A DNA stretch of 64,000 nucleotides from Mycobacterium sp. MYCO198283. Lineage in GTDB: Bacteria; Actinomycetota; Actinomycetes; Mycobacteriales; Mycobacteriaceae. This document shows positions 39,838 through 48,125 of the stretch, one piece after another. The stretch's first letter is position 1, and each line of letters begins with the position of its first letter. A model generated the notes under the pieces. The model was given only the letters and a program-made list of their open reading frames with translations, was not told the DNA's origin and did not search any database. Location: contig NZ_JAJQJI010000002.1 in the NCBI RefSeq assembly GCF_021213805.1, positions 124,001 to 188,000 of the forward strand. The letters run 5' to 3'. Position numbers and translations under genes: made by a program.

Positions 39838-41050
39838 GCGGGTCCCATCCGTCCGTCCACTCGGCGTGCGACACGAAGTACGCCGCCCGCTGGGCGCGTT
39901 CTCGCAGGTCCGCGATGTAGGCGTCGTCGACCGTGCGGCCCGGCTCGCCCAGCAGGTTGACGTGGCCGATCTTGCGGCCCGGCCGCTCGGCCTTGCCGTA
40001 GAGGTGCACCCGCACGTCCGGCATCCGCGCGAACAGGTGGTGCAGCCGCTCGTCGGTGCTCATCGCCGGCTGCTGCGGCGCACCGAGGATGTTGGCCATC
40101 ACCGTCAGCGGTGCCAGCGGCGTGGTATCGCCCAGCGGATAGTCGAGCACCGCCCGCAGATGCTGCTCGAACTGGCCGGTGCGGGCACCGTCCATGCTCC
40201 AGTGCCCCGAATTGTGCGGCCGCATCGCCAGCTCGTTGACCAGCAGGCGGCCGTCGGGCGTCTCGAACAGCTCCACCGCCAGCAGGCCCACCACGCCCAG
40301 CTCGGCGGCCAGCCGCAGCGCCAGCTGCTCGGCCTCGGCGCCGAGAGCCGGGTCGATGCCGGGCGCCGGGGCCAGCACCTCCACGCAGATGCCGTCGCGC
40401 TGCACGGTCTCCACGACCGGCCAGGCCGCGCCCTGCCCGAACGGCGACCTCGCCACCAGCGCCGCCAGCTCGCGGCGCATCGCAACCCGCTCCTCCACCA
40501 GCACCGCGACCCCGCCGGCCAGATACCGCGCCACCGCCTCGTGGGCCGCCGCCAGGTCGTCGGTGAGGCTGACGCCGCGGCCGTCGTAGCCGCCGCGGGC
40601 GGCCTTGACCACCAGCGGGCCCCCGACCTCGCGCGCGAACGCCTCGAGATCGTCGGGACCGGTCACCGCCGCGAACCGCGGCACCGGCGCACCCAAAGCC
40701 GAGAGCCTGCGGCGCATCACCAGCTTGTCCTGGGCGTGCAGCAGCGCAGCCGGCGGCGGATACACCGGCACGCGCTCGGCGACCAGCTGCTCCAGGAGCT
40801 CCGGCGGGACGTGCTCGTGGTCGAAGGTCAGCGCATCGGCGCCGGCGGCGGCTTCCCGCAACGCGGCGAGGTCGGTGTGCGCGCCGATCACCACGTCGGG
40901 AGACACCTGCGCCGCCGGGTCGTCGGGAGAGACCGCGAGGATCCGCAGCGACTGCCCGAGCGCGATCGCCGCCTGATGGGTCATCCGCGCCAGCTGCCCG
41001 CCACCGACCATCGCCACCTTGGGGGTTCGACCGCCACGGGGATTCGACAC
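39824..41050 (-). CDS. purK: N5-carboxyaminoimidazole ribonucleotide synthase PurK
   Basis: 408-residue ATP-grasp enzyme that carboxylates AIR with bicarbonate. N-terminal [15 protein letters not shown]-grasp core [13 protein letters not shown], and [18 protein letters not shown] near the catalytic site. GTG 41050. Overlaps purE by 14 bp, an ordinary purK-purE operon order. Divergent from the GtrA gene. Confidence 0.95.
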   Translation of the reverse strand: MSNPRGGRTPKVAMVGGGQLARMTHQAAIALGQSLRILAVSPDDPAAQVSPDVVIGAHTDLAALREAAAGADALTFDHEHVPPELLEQLVAERVPVYPPPAALLHAQDKLVMRRRLSALGAPVPRFAAVTGPDDLEAFAREVGGPLVVKAARGGYDGRGVSLTDDLAAAHEAVARYLAGGVAVLVEERVAMRRELAALVARSPFGQGAAWPVVETVQRDGICVEVLAPAPGIDPALGAEAEQLALRLAAELGVVGLLAVELFETPDGRLLVNELAMRPHNSGHWSMDGARTGQFEQHLRAVLDYPLGDTTPLAPLTVMANILGAPQQPAMSTDERLHHLFARMPDVRVHLYGKAERPGRKIGHVNLLGEPGRTVDDAYIADLRERAQRAAYFVSHAEWTDGWDPHGTR

Positions 41051-41170
41051 CGGGACATGCTTTCATGCGGTCGACCCGCGGCCGGTGCGCGGGCCGTTGA
41101 CCGGCCGCTACCGCGTCGCAAGCGCTCGCAGCTGGGCGTCCGGGGAGATCTGACCGTACACTCGCGTGCT

Positions 41171-41848
41171 GTGTCCTTCACCGATGCGACGATCGCGCGC
41201 CTGCCTCGCCCGATCCGCCCCTTCGCTGAGCGGCACCACGAGCTCATCAAGTTCGCGATCGTCGGCGCGACCACCTTCGTCATCGACAGCGCCATCTTCT
41301 ACACGCTGAAGCTGACGGTGCTGGAGCCCAAGCCGGTGACCGCCAAGATCATCGCGGGCATCGTCGCCGTCATCGCGTCCTACATCCTGAACCGGGAGTG
41401 GAGCTTCCGGGACCGAGGCGGCCGCGAGCGGCACCACGAGGCGCTGCTGTTCTTCGGCGTCAGCGGCGTGGGCGTCCTGCTCAGCATGGCGCCACTGTGG
41501 TTCTCCAGCTACGTGCTGATGCTGCGGGTGCCCGAGGTCAGCCTCACCGTCGAGAACATCGCGGACTTCATCGCGGCGTACGTGATCGGCAACCTGATGC
41601 AGATGGCGTTCCGGTTCTGGGCCTTCCGCCGCTGGGTGTTCCCCGACGAGTTCGGCCGCAACCCGGAGAAGGCGTTCGAGGCGCTCACCGCGGGCGGCAT
41701 CGCCGAGGCGCTCGAGGACCACCTCGAGTCCGGCCGCGGCGACGGCACCGTCACGCCGCTGCGCCGCGACAAGCGGCCTCAATCGCGGCGGCGGACCCCG
41801 GACCGGCTGTCGGACTCGTCGCCGCCCAGGGTGTCGAAAACCTCGTGA
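41171..41848 (+). CDS. GtrA-family membrane protein
   Basis: 225 residues, four transmembrane helices of the GtrA family (Rv3277), thought to flip polyprenyl-phosphate sugars. The core includes KFAIVGATTFVID, ASYILNREWSF and GNLMQMAFRFWAFRRWVF. The C-terminal 60 residues are polar, ending in an Arg/Ser-rich tail. GTG 41171 lies 8 nt after a TACACT -10 box. Its last 70 bp overlap the convergent PH-domain gene. Confidence 0.9.
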   Translation: MSFTDATIARLPRPIRPFAERHHELIKFAIVGATTFVIDSAIFYTLKLTVLEPKPVTAKIIAGIVAVIASYILNREWSFRDRGGRERHHEALLFFGVSGVGVLLSMAPLWFSSYVLMLRVPEVSLTVENIADFIAAYVIGNLMQMAFRFWAFRRWVFPDEFGRNPEKAFEALTAGGIAEALEDHLESGRGDGTVTPLRRDKRPQSRRRTPDRLSDSSPPRVSKTS

Positions 41849-42321
41849 TAGAGCAGCGCGTGGACCCGCTCCACGCGCGGGATGTCGGAGAACTCCAGCG
41901 GGTCCTGCGAGGCTGACTCGACGATCAGCGTGCCGGTGCGCAGGATGCGGTCGGTGAGGCCGTGCCGGAACTCGACGCTGTTGATCCGGGCGAGCGGGAT
42001 GTCGATGCCGGCGCGGGTGAGCACCCCGTGGCGGTACATCACCCGCCGGTCGGTGATCACGAAGTGCGTGGTCGACCAGCGCAGCACCGGCCAGAGCGTC
42101 AGCCAGCCGACCACCACCAGCCACACCGCCCCGATCACCAGGGACACCACGCGGACGGCGGTCGCATCCCAGTCGAGGGTGTTGACCCAGCCGGCCCCGA
42201 AGGTCGCGAGCGCGGTCGCGAGCAGCAGCACCGCGACCGGTCCGACCAGCCGCTTCCAGTGCGGATGGCGGTGCAGCACCACCTGTTCGTCGGCGGCGAG
42301 CACATTGTCCGGGTAACCCAC
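41779..42321 (-). CDS. PH-domain (bPH2/DUF304) membrane protein, Rv3278c-like
   Basis: 180 residues; two transmembrane helices near residues 23-70 followed by a bacterial PH-like domain (TTHFVITDRRVMYRHG, INSVEFRHGL). GTG 42321 (VGYPDNVLAADEQ) is selected because a TACAGT -10 box ends 6 nt upstream; an in-frame ATG/GTG at 42402 would translate the upstream repeat array and the promoter. Overlaps GtrA by 70 bp. Function unknown. Confidence 0.9.
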   Translation of the reverse strand: MGYPDNVLAADEQVVLHRHPHWKRLVGPVAVLLLATALATFGAGWVNTLDWDATAVRVVSLVIGAVWLVVVGWLTLWPVLRWSTTHFVITDRRVMYRHGVLTRAGIDIPLARINSVEFRHGLTDRILRTGTLIVESASQDPLEFSDIPRVERVHALLYHEVFDTLGGDESDSRSGVRRRD

Positions 42322-42327
42322 CCGGGC

Positions 42328-42333
42328 ACTGTA
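42328..42333 (-). promoter_or_regulatory. -10 box of the PH-domain gene, next to the repeat array
   Basis: TACAGT on the minus strand lies 6 nt before GTG 42321. The repeat array begins only 5 bp further upstream, so the repeat forms the -35 region of this promoter. Confidence 0.6.
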
Positions 42334-42338
42334 CGACC

Positions 42339-42399
42339 TCCCCGTCGCTCCGCTCGCCCCCGTACGACCCTCCCCGTCGCTCCGCTCGCCCCCGTCGCT
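42339..42399 (-). repeat. GCGGAGC-type dispersed repeat, two copies and a partial third (intergenic)
   Basis: Two copies of the plus-strand core TCCCCGTCGCTCCGCTCGCC (42339 and 42371) plus a partial third copy that runs into the birA stop codon. The period is 31-32 bp because of a 1-bp indel. On the gene strand each full copy holds GCGGAGC. It fills the birA-PH gene gap. Confidence 0.9.
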
Positions 42400-43202
42400 C
42401 AAGCCCGACGCAGATGCACCACGTCGCCGGCCGCCACCGCCACGGTGCCGCCGGCGTCCTCGACCAGCAACCGCCCCGCGTCGTCGACATCACGCGCCGG
42501 CCCCACCACCTCGCGCCCGCCCGGCATCACCGCGCGCACCCGCGACCCGATGGTGGCGCTGCGGACCCGGTAGTCGGCGATCAGCCCGGCGCCACCCGCG
42601 GTCCGCCACTGGTCGATCCGCCGGGCGAGCTCGTCGAGCACAGCGAGCAGCACCGCGGTCCGGTCCGGCTCCTCGACCCCCAGCAGCAGCAGCGAAGTCA
42701 CCGGCAGCGCGTCGGGATCGGTGATGTCCACGTCGGTCCCGGAAACGGTGATGTTGATCCCCATACCGAGCACCACCGTCGACGCCGACGCCACCTCGGC
42801 CAGCAGCCCGGCCACCTTGCGTCCGTCGGCGACGACGTCGTTCGGCCATTTGATGCCCGCCGTGACGCCGGCGGCGCGCTGCAGCGCGTCGACCACCGCG
42901 ACACCGGCAGCCAGCGGCAACCATCCCCAGGCCGCCGCCGGAACGCCCGCCGTGTCGACGCCGACCGACATCGCGAGCTGCGTCCGCGCCGGCGTCGTCC
43001 ACGCGCGGCCGTTGCGGCCGCGGCCCGCCGTCTGCTGCTCGGCGATCAGCACCGTGCCGCCGATCGGGACTCCGGCCGCGGCCCGCGCCACCAGATCGGC
43101 GTTCGTGGAACCCGTTTGCTGCACGACGTCGACGGAACGCCACGGGCCGCCTTCGACGCCCGCCCGGATCGCGGTCAAATCGAAAGGCGCGCACTGTGTC
43201 AC
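42399..43202 (-). CDS. birA: Biotin-[acetyl-CoA carboxylase] ligase BirA
   Basis: 267 residues; forms biotinyl-AMP and attaches biotin to acyl-CoA carboxylases. Class I BirA without a DNA-binding domain. Motifs: QQTGSTNADLVARAA, AEQQTAGRGRNGRAW (adenylate binding), KWPNDVVADGRKVAG and GMGINITV. GTG 43202 lies 7 nt after TATCCT (43210-43215), the leaderless pattern. In M. tuberculosis accD5 follows in the divergent direction; here the EPS island does. Confidence 0.95.
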   Translation of the reverse strand: MTQCAPFDLTAIRAGVEGGPWRSVDVVQQTGSTNADLVARAAAGVPIGGTVLIAEQQTAGRGRNGRAWTTPARTQLAMSVGVDTAGVPAAAWGWLPLAAGVAVVDALQRAAGVTAGIKWPNDVVADGRKVAGLLAEVASASTVVLGMGINITVSGTDVDITDPDALPVTSLLLLGVEEPDRTAVLLAVLDELARRIDQWRTAGGAGLIADYRVRSATIGSRVRAVMPGGREVVGPARDVDDAGRLLVEDAGGTVAVAAGDVVHLRRA

Positions 43203-43209
43203 GCGCGTC

Positions 43210-43215
43210 AGGATA
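43210..43215 (-). promoter_or_regulatory. -10 box of birA (leaderless)
   Basis: TATCCT on the minus strand followed by 7 nt and the birA GTG at 43202. Confidence 0.55.
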
Positions 43216-43324
43216 GGACAGCAGCGCCCCGGCGCGAACTGCGCCGCTTTCCCGATATGTCTTTACACCACGGTGCTAGAGTCGCTCGCACCGCTGGTGG
43301 GAGACGACACGAGGAGGCTGCGGC

Positions 43325-44053
43325 GTGACCGACGCACCACCCCAGAAGAGGCCCAACGCGCTGTTGTCGCTCATCGTGTGGTTGCTTCCGCCAAGCCGCT
43401 TCAAGATCTGGGCGCTGCGCCGGCTGGGCAACACCATCGGCGAACGCGTCACGCTCGGACCCACCCTGGTGCTCAACTGCGGACCGTTCGAGATCGGCGA
43501 CGACGCGGTCTTCTATCTCTTCAACACCTTCCGCAACCTCGCCCGCGTCCGGCTCGGCCGCCACGCCATCATCGGCTCCTTCAACCAGCTCACCGCCGCG
43601 CCGGACTATCAGCGATTCAGTCCCTGGGTCGGCTGGTTGATCCTCGAGGAGCACGCCGCACTGACCAACCGCCACTACGTCGACTGCTCCGGTCAGGTGA
43701 TCCTCCACCCGTACGCGACCATCGGCGGCATCAAGAGCATCGTGCAGAGCCACGAGATCGACCTCGTCGACAACAAGACGACGCTCGGGCGGGTCGTGCT
43801 CGGCGCCTACGCCATGTCGGGTACCGCGGTGATCCTGCTGAAGGACGCGTATCTGCCGGAGCGAAGCGTGCTCGCGGCGGGCTCGGTGGTGCTCAAGCGA
43901 CGGGAGGGCGCAGAGCTGCCGACGTCCACGCTGTACGGCGGCGTGCCGGCCAAGCCGTTGCGCCCGGTCCCCGACGATTTCGCGTGGTACCACCGCGAGA
44001 ACCACGTCACCCCGGCGACGGCCTTCGACGACACGCAGTTCCGGCTGACCTGA
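43325..44053 (+). CDS. Left-handed beta-helix acyltransferase (WcaF/hexapeptide type)
   Basis: 242 residues with the irregular hexapeptide-repeat fold of LbH O-acetyltransferases (RVTLGPTLVLN, FEIGDDAV, HPYATIGGI, SVLAAGSVV and a YGGVPAKPLRPV end, the acetyl-CoA site). Probably O-acetylates a sugar of the neighbouring exopolysaccharide. GTG 43325 follows GAGGAGG at 8 nt. It is the first accessory gene after birA and the only rightward gene of the EPS island. Acceptor unknown. Confidence 0.85.
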   Translation: MTDAPPQKRPNALLSLIVWLLPPSRFKIWALRRLGNTIGERVTLGPTLVLNCGPFEIGDDAVFYLFNTFRNLARVRLGRHAIIGSFNQLTAAPDYQRFSPWVGWLILEEHAALTNRHYVDCSGQVILHPYATIGGIKSIVQSHEIDLVDNKTTLGRVVLGAYAMSGTAVILLKDAYLPERSVLAAGSVVLKRREGAELPTSTLYGGVPAKPLRPVPDDFAWYHRENHVTPATAFDDTQFRLT

Positions 44054-44054
44054 T

Positions 44055-44834
44055 TCAGTCGGTGGCCGGCGGAACGATGCCGGCGCGCTCGATGCCCGCG
44101 GACACCCGCGAGGCGTAGTACTCGTTACCCGCAGCGCTGAGATGGATGTTGTCCGAGATGACCAGTGACTGCAGGTCCACATCCGTGTACCAGCCCTCGG
44201 CCACCGGATCGATGACGCTCGCCTTGATCTCTGCGGCCGTGGTGTCGATGGCGGTGGACAGCACCGGGTAGTTCGGCGGTGTCGTCGGCTGCACGTAGAG
44301 CGGCTTGATCACGACGATGGCGGCCGCGGGCCATGCCTGCCGGGCGCCTCGCAGGTACTCCTGCATGCGCGGGATGGTCTCGGCCGGGTCGACGTCGAGG
44401 TCGTTGCGTCCGGCGTCGACGATCAGCAGGTCGACCGGATAGTTGGCCTGTTCGGCCGGCAGGCGTTCGATGAGACCGGGCAGATGGACGCCGTTGCGGT
44501 CCCGCGAGACGTACCCGGATCCGCCCAGCGCATCCAGGCGCACGCTCCAGCCGTACTTCTCCGCCAGCAGCTGCGGGTAGTCGACGACGCCGGGGGTGCC
44601 GGTCCCGCCGACGAACGAGTCCCCCACGATCAGGACATCGGTGCGCCGCGGCGCCGTGTCGGCCGCATGCGCCAGGTCCGCCGGGAAGCTCGGCGTGTGC
44701 GGCGCAGCCACGGGCGGTGCGTCGGGACGATCGGCGGTCACCCGGTGCCAGCCGGTGACTCCGAGAGCGACGAGCACGAGACTCAGGGCGAGCACGGTGG
44801 CGTGCGTCAGCCCGGGAAAACGACGCCTGGTCAT
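44055..44834 (-). CDS. SGNH/GDSL hydrolase-like membrane-anchored protein (copy 1)
   Basis: 259 residues. An N-terminal transmembrane helix (about 12-29) places the domain outside. SGNH blocks are GDSFVGG (S73), GGSGYVS, AGRNDL and DNIHLSAAG (Asp/His). Such domains deacylate or acylate sugars; in EPS loci they commonly tune O-acetylation. A paralogue lies at 48125-48892. ATG 44834 follows AGAAGGG by 6 nt. It ends 1 bp from the convergent acyltransferase and is separated from the main EPS operon by 644 bp. Confidence 0.85.
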   Translation of the reverse strand: MTRRRFPGLTHATVLALSLVLVALGVTGWHRVTADRPDAPPVAAPHTPSFPADLAHAADTAPRRTDVLIVGDSFVGGTGTPGVVDYPQLLAEKYGWSVRLDALGGSGYVSRDRNGVHLPGLIERLPAEQANYPVDLLIVDAGRNDLDVDPAETIPRMQEYLRGARQAWPAAAIVVIKPLYVQPTTPPNYPVLSTAIDTTAAEIKASVIDPVAEGWYTDVDLQSLVISDNIHLSAAGNEYYASRVSAGIERAGIVPPATD

Positions 44835-45223
44835 GGCTACCCTTCTGGCGGTCACTGCTTCGCCGCGCCGCAGCCATTCACCGCGGGAGTGCCGCCCCGG
44901 CAAAGAATCCAACGCCGGCCGCGTCCTGTCAAGGAGTACCTCGCGCAGGCGTCGACGCGAGACGCCGCCGCCGACCGAACCCGAGGCGTCCTTCACTCGC
45001 ATTTGATGACGGAACCGACGAATCTTTCGGCAACCAGCGGTGAGCTGGATGTTTGCCGACCGCCGACCGGCAAGCACTCGGCACGTGTTCGTTGCTGAAC
45101 CGCTACGGTCCGAGACGCGCCGCTCGGCGTGTGTCACGAAAACAGAGGCTGGCCTGATCCTTGTGCAGTCCGCCGCAAATCCAGCAAATATATTGCGGGG
45201 ACGGTTGCTTCAGAAAGAAATAC

Positions 45224-45248
45224 GGACAGGTCGTCGCAAGACCTGTCC
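45224..45248 (-). terminator. Rho-independent terminator candidate
   Basis: A 9-bp perfect stem (GGACAGGTC/GACCTGTCC) with a 7-nt loop. On the minus strand it is followed by GTATTTCTTTC, a pyrimidine-rich tail with seven T in 11, the best canonical terminator in the window. It may end the EPS operon or a small RNA. Confidence 0.65.
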
Positions 45249-45428
45249 GCGCGGGCTTCGCCAGGGACCGGCCACGCCGGTCTGACCTGCCCCTCCCTCC
45301 CCGACAGCGAACGCGCGCCGCACAGCGCAATGCGACGTCTCACGGCCCGCAGCCACGGCCGGCCGGTCACGCGGAGTGCCGCCGGGCAACCGGAAATCTC
45401 AGGTGACGGCGGTCGCCGCAAAACGCAC

Positions 45429-45465
45429 GGTGCCACCGGCCGCTGCCAGGGCAGCCGGTGGCACC
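45429..45465 (-). terminator. Long GC hairpin after the EPS operon
   Basis: Perfect 12-bp arms (GGTGCCACCGGC and its complement) enclose 13 nt, beginning 13 bp after the stop of the last EPS gene. No U-tract follows. Confidence 0.65.
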
Positions 45466-45478
45466 GGTCGACGGCGGC

Positions 45479-46765
45479 TCAGACGTACATCGTCTCCCGG
45501 GTCGCGGTCTCCTTCGCCTGGTTGACGACGACCCCGATCACCGGCGTGTCGAGCGTCGCCATGGCGGTGTGCATGTTGCCCAGCGCGGCCCCCGTGGTGC
45601 GGCCGGGGCGTACGACGATGAGGACCGCGTCGGCGACCTCGGCGATCATCTGCGCCTCGGCGGCCTCACCGAAGGCCGGACCGTCGATGATGATGAAATC
45701 GACCCGCTGCTTGAGGTCGTTGATCGCCCGCCGCAGGCCGCGCTCGGTGAACGCCTGATTGTCGTCCCGCAGCGGAACGTAGGTCACCCCGGCGACGTCC
45801 AGCTCTCCGCCGGCCATGGCGCTGCTGTCCAGCCCAGGCTTACCCAACCGGTCGGCGTCGATGAAGCCGACGTCGTGGCCCCGATCCGCGAGCGCCTTCG
45901 TCAGCGCGGCCGCGACCACCGACTTGCCGTCGGCACCCTGCACGCTGGTCACCGCCATCGCCGGTGCCCCTGAGACGCCCCCGAGCTGGCGCAGCAGGTG
46001 GTCGACGTTGATCGAGAGCCGGCGCGCCGCCTCGGCGAACTCCGCCGACTCGTCGTAGGTCTGGGCGACGGTCGCCGTGTCGAGCGCACGCGTGATGGGA
46101 AGCGACCCGATGACGGGGCGGCCGGTCAGCTCGTCGATCTGCTTGCGCGACCTCACCTTGTTGTCGTAGCGCTCGAAGAACCAGACGAGCAGCAAGCCGA
46201 TGACCAGTCCGCCGACGCCACCGGCGGTGGCCAGCATCCACAGCTTGTATCCGCCGCGCTGGGCGTCGTCGGCGTTGGCCGCCCGCACCACCAGGACCAG
46301 CGGCGGCACCCCGGGATCGTTCTGGACGTTCTCGACCTTCGCGACGTATTCCCCGAAGACGTCACCGTAGGCGTTGGCGATGTTCGCCGCTTGCTGTGGG
46401 TTCGGATCCTCGACCGACACGGTGATCAGCACCGTGTCCTTGACGATGGCGGCGCTTACGTGGTCGGTGAGTTCTGACGGCGTCTCCGAGAGGTTCAGCC
46501 GGTCGATCACCGACTGCGCGAGGTCGTCGCTCTCGAACATCTTGACGTAGCTCTGCGCCCGCTGCCGCGAGAACAGGTCGCCCTGGTAGGCACTGGCGGA
46601 GCTCTTCACGTCGGGCGCCCGCAGGAACAAGTCGATGGTTGCGGTGTAGTCCTTACGCTGCTGGGCGTTGTAGATGCTGACGCCTACCAGTGCGACGACG
46701 ATCGGGATCAGCAGCGCCGGCCAGCGCCGCCGCACCACCAGCCATGCGCGCTTGAGCATCTCCAT
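45479..46765 (-). CDS. Wzz/BY-kinase fusion protein (polysaccharide chain length control)
   Basis: 428 residues. Two transmembrane helices (about 17-32 and 178-200) bracket a Wzz domain; a cytoplasmic nucleotide-binding domain follows. Walker A is TSVQGADGKSVV (about 270-280), Walker A' is VGFIDADR and Walker B is FIIIDGP, so ATP binding looks intact. The usual C-terminal tyrosine cluster is reduced to a single Tyr (TMYV end), so autophosphorylation is limited or lost. ATG 46765 follows AAGGATGGAG. Last gene of the EPS operon, 43 bp after its relative at 46809. Confidence 0.88.
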   Translation of the reverse strand: MEMLKRAWLVVRRRWPALLIPIVVALVGVSIYNAQQRKDYTATIDLFLRAPDVKSSASAYQGDLFSRQRAQSYVKMFESDDLAQSVIDRLNLSETPSELTDHVSAAIVKDTVLITVSVEDPNPQQAANIANAYGDVFGEYVAKVENVQNDPGVPPLVLVVRAANADDAQRGGYKLWMLATAGGVGGLVIGLLLVWFFERYDNKVRSRKQIDELTGRPVIGSLPITRALDTATVAQTYDESAEFAEAARRLSINVDHLLRQLGGVSGAPAMAVTSVQGADGKSVVAAALTKALADRGHDVGFIDADRLGKPGLDSSAMAGGELDVAGVTYVPLRDDNQAFTERGLRRAINDLKQRVDFIIIDGPAFGEAAEAQMIAEVADAVLIVVRPGRTTGAALGNMHTAMATLDTPVIGVVVNQAKETATRETMYV

Positions 46766-46808
46766 CAGGGCTCCATCCTTTCCACGGCACTCATCGCCGG
46801 CTGGACAT

Positions 46809-48125
46809 TCACGATTCGACCTCGATCCGCTCGAGCGCGTCGGACTCGAACACCAGGATTCCGCCGATGTCGACGCTGGAGGCCAGCGCCAACAGTCGTT
46901 GGGCGTCGAGCACGTCGTCGCGGGACGCCCGCGGCGGACAGACCAGCGCGTGCGCGCCCGTGCAGGACGCCAGGTCGACGGCGTCGGTGGACTCCAGGAC
47001 TGCCGGCCCCACCACGAGCACCGCGTCGAACATCGCGGACAGGTCGTCGATGACGGTGCGCATCGCCGGCCCGGCGAGCGCGGCGGTGACGTTGGCCGGC
47101 GCGGCGCCCGCCGGCAACACCCCCAGTCGACCGGTGTCGTCCCGGACGATCGCCGATCCGAGGTCCGTCCTGCCGGCGAGGACGTCGCCCAGGCCCGGCC
47201 CGGAGCGGCCCTCGACCTGCTGGGTGAAGTCGGCCATGACGACCACCACGCTGGTGCCGACCTCGGCCATCGCCTTTGCGAGCTGCACGGCCGTCTCGAA
47301 GACCACCGGCGTTGACCGCGGTGCGGTCAACAGCGCCTTTCCGTTGGCGTTGCCGTGCAGGGCGGCGGTCAGCGACACGCGCAGGAACCGGGCGTCGGAG
47401 CCGACGTCCATGACTTCGCCGACCTCGTTGCGCTCGTTGAGCGTCAGGACGCCCAGCAGGTTGCCGACGTCCTCGGCCGACGCTTCGCGCCGCTGCTGGC
47501 GGGTCTCCCGGAACGCGACCCAGGTCAATCCCACGATGAGCCCCACGGCGCAGCCGGCCAGGATGTTGGGGACGACGCGCGGGGAGATCGGCGAGGTGGG
47601 CACGTCGGCGGCGCGCAACACCAGCGGCTGGATCGGCGACACCGAGTTCGACGCCGGCCGCTCCAGCTCCTTGATGTACTCGCTGAGCTGCTGCGCGACC
47701 GCGTCGGCGATCTGCGCCGCGCGCGGGCCGGAACTGTCGCGTGCCTCGACGGACAGGATGACGGTGTCCGGTATCGACCGCGTGGTGACGTGCGCGGCGA
47801 GCTCGGAGGGAGTGGTGTCGAGGTTCAGCCGCTCGATCACCGGCTGCAGCACGCCCGGGGTGTCCGCCACCCGTTGGTAACTCGCCATCCGCATCTGGCT
47901 GAACTCGTCGCCGAAGGACGTCAACCGCTGTCCGGCGTTGGGGTCGCCGACCGATGTCGAGTCGTTCCAGTCCGGCGTGGCGACGAAGATCTGCGCGCTG
48001 GCCGAATAGGTCACCGGCAGCAGCAGGTTGAGCCCGGCGGCGGCGACACCGCCGAGGAGCAGGAAGATCAGCAGCGTCGCCCACCGTCGGCGGGTGATGG
48101 CGAACAGATCGCGCAGTTCCTGCAT
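46809..48125 (-). CDS. Wzz-domain protein with decayed kinase-like domain
   Basis: 438 residues, the same architecture as the following gene: two transmembrane helices around a periplasmic Wzz domain and a cytoplasmic P-loop-like fold. The P-loop is lost (no GKS/T; GKALLTAPRSTP at its place), Walker A' is VVVVMADF, and Walker B lacks its aspartate (VLVVGPA). It is therefore a pseudokinase or structural partner of the intact copy. ATG 48125 overlaps the SGNH stop (TGATG). Duplicate of the 45479 gene. Confidence 0.85.
   Translation of the reverse strand: MQELRDLFAITRRRWATLLIFLLLGGVAAAGLNLLLPVTYSASAQIFVATPDWNDSTSVGDPNAGQRLTSFGDEFSQMRMASYQRVADTPGVLQPVIERLNLDTTPSELAAHVTTRSIPDTVILSVEARDSSGPRAAQIADAVAQQLSEYIKELERPASNSVSPIQPLVLRAADVPTSPISPRVVPNILAGCAVGLIVGLTWVAFRETRQQRREASAEDVGNLLGVLTLNERNEVGEVMDVGSDARFLRVSLTAALHGNANGKALLTAPRSTPVVFETAVQLAKAMAEVGTSVVVVMADFTQQVEGRSGPGLGDVLAGRTDLGSAIVRDDTGRLGVLPAGAAPANVTAALAGPAMRTVIDDLSAMFDAVLVVGPAVLESTDAVDLASCTGAHALVCPPRASRDDVLDAQRLLALASSVDIGGILVFESDALERIEVES

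Larger units (their letters stand above)
44835..45478. other. Long intergenic region between the SGNH gene and the EPS operon
   Basis: 644 bp with no credible gene. It contains two hairpins (45224-45248 and 45429-45465) and an AT-rich stretch at 45160-45225, unusual for this GC-rich window. It must hold the promoter of SGNH copy 1 and the 3' end of the EPS transcript. Short open frames here have irregular codon use. A small RNA is possible. Confidence 0.5.

Noticed and set aside
42322..42402. N-terminal extension of the PH-domain protein containing GGERSDGE-like residues
   Set aside because: It would translate the repeat array and the -10 box; the GTG at 42321 has leaderless promoter spacing.
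45040..45436. Small open frames on both strands in the SGNH-EPS gap
   Set aside because: Irregular codon use, no ribosome sites, no family resemblance; the region is better explained by hairpins and promoters.
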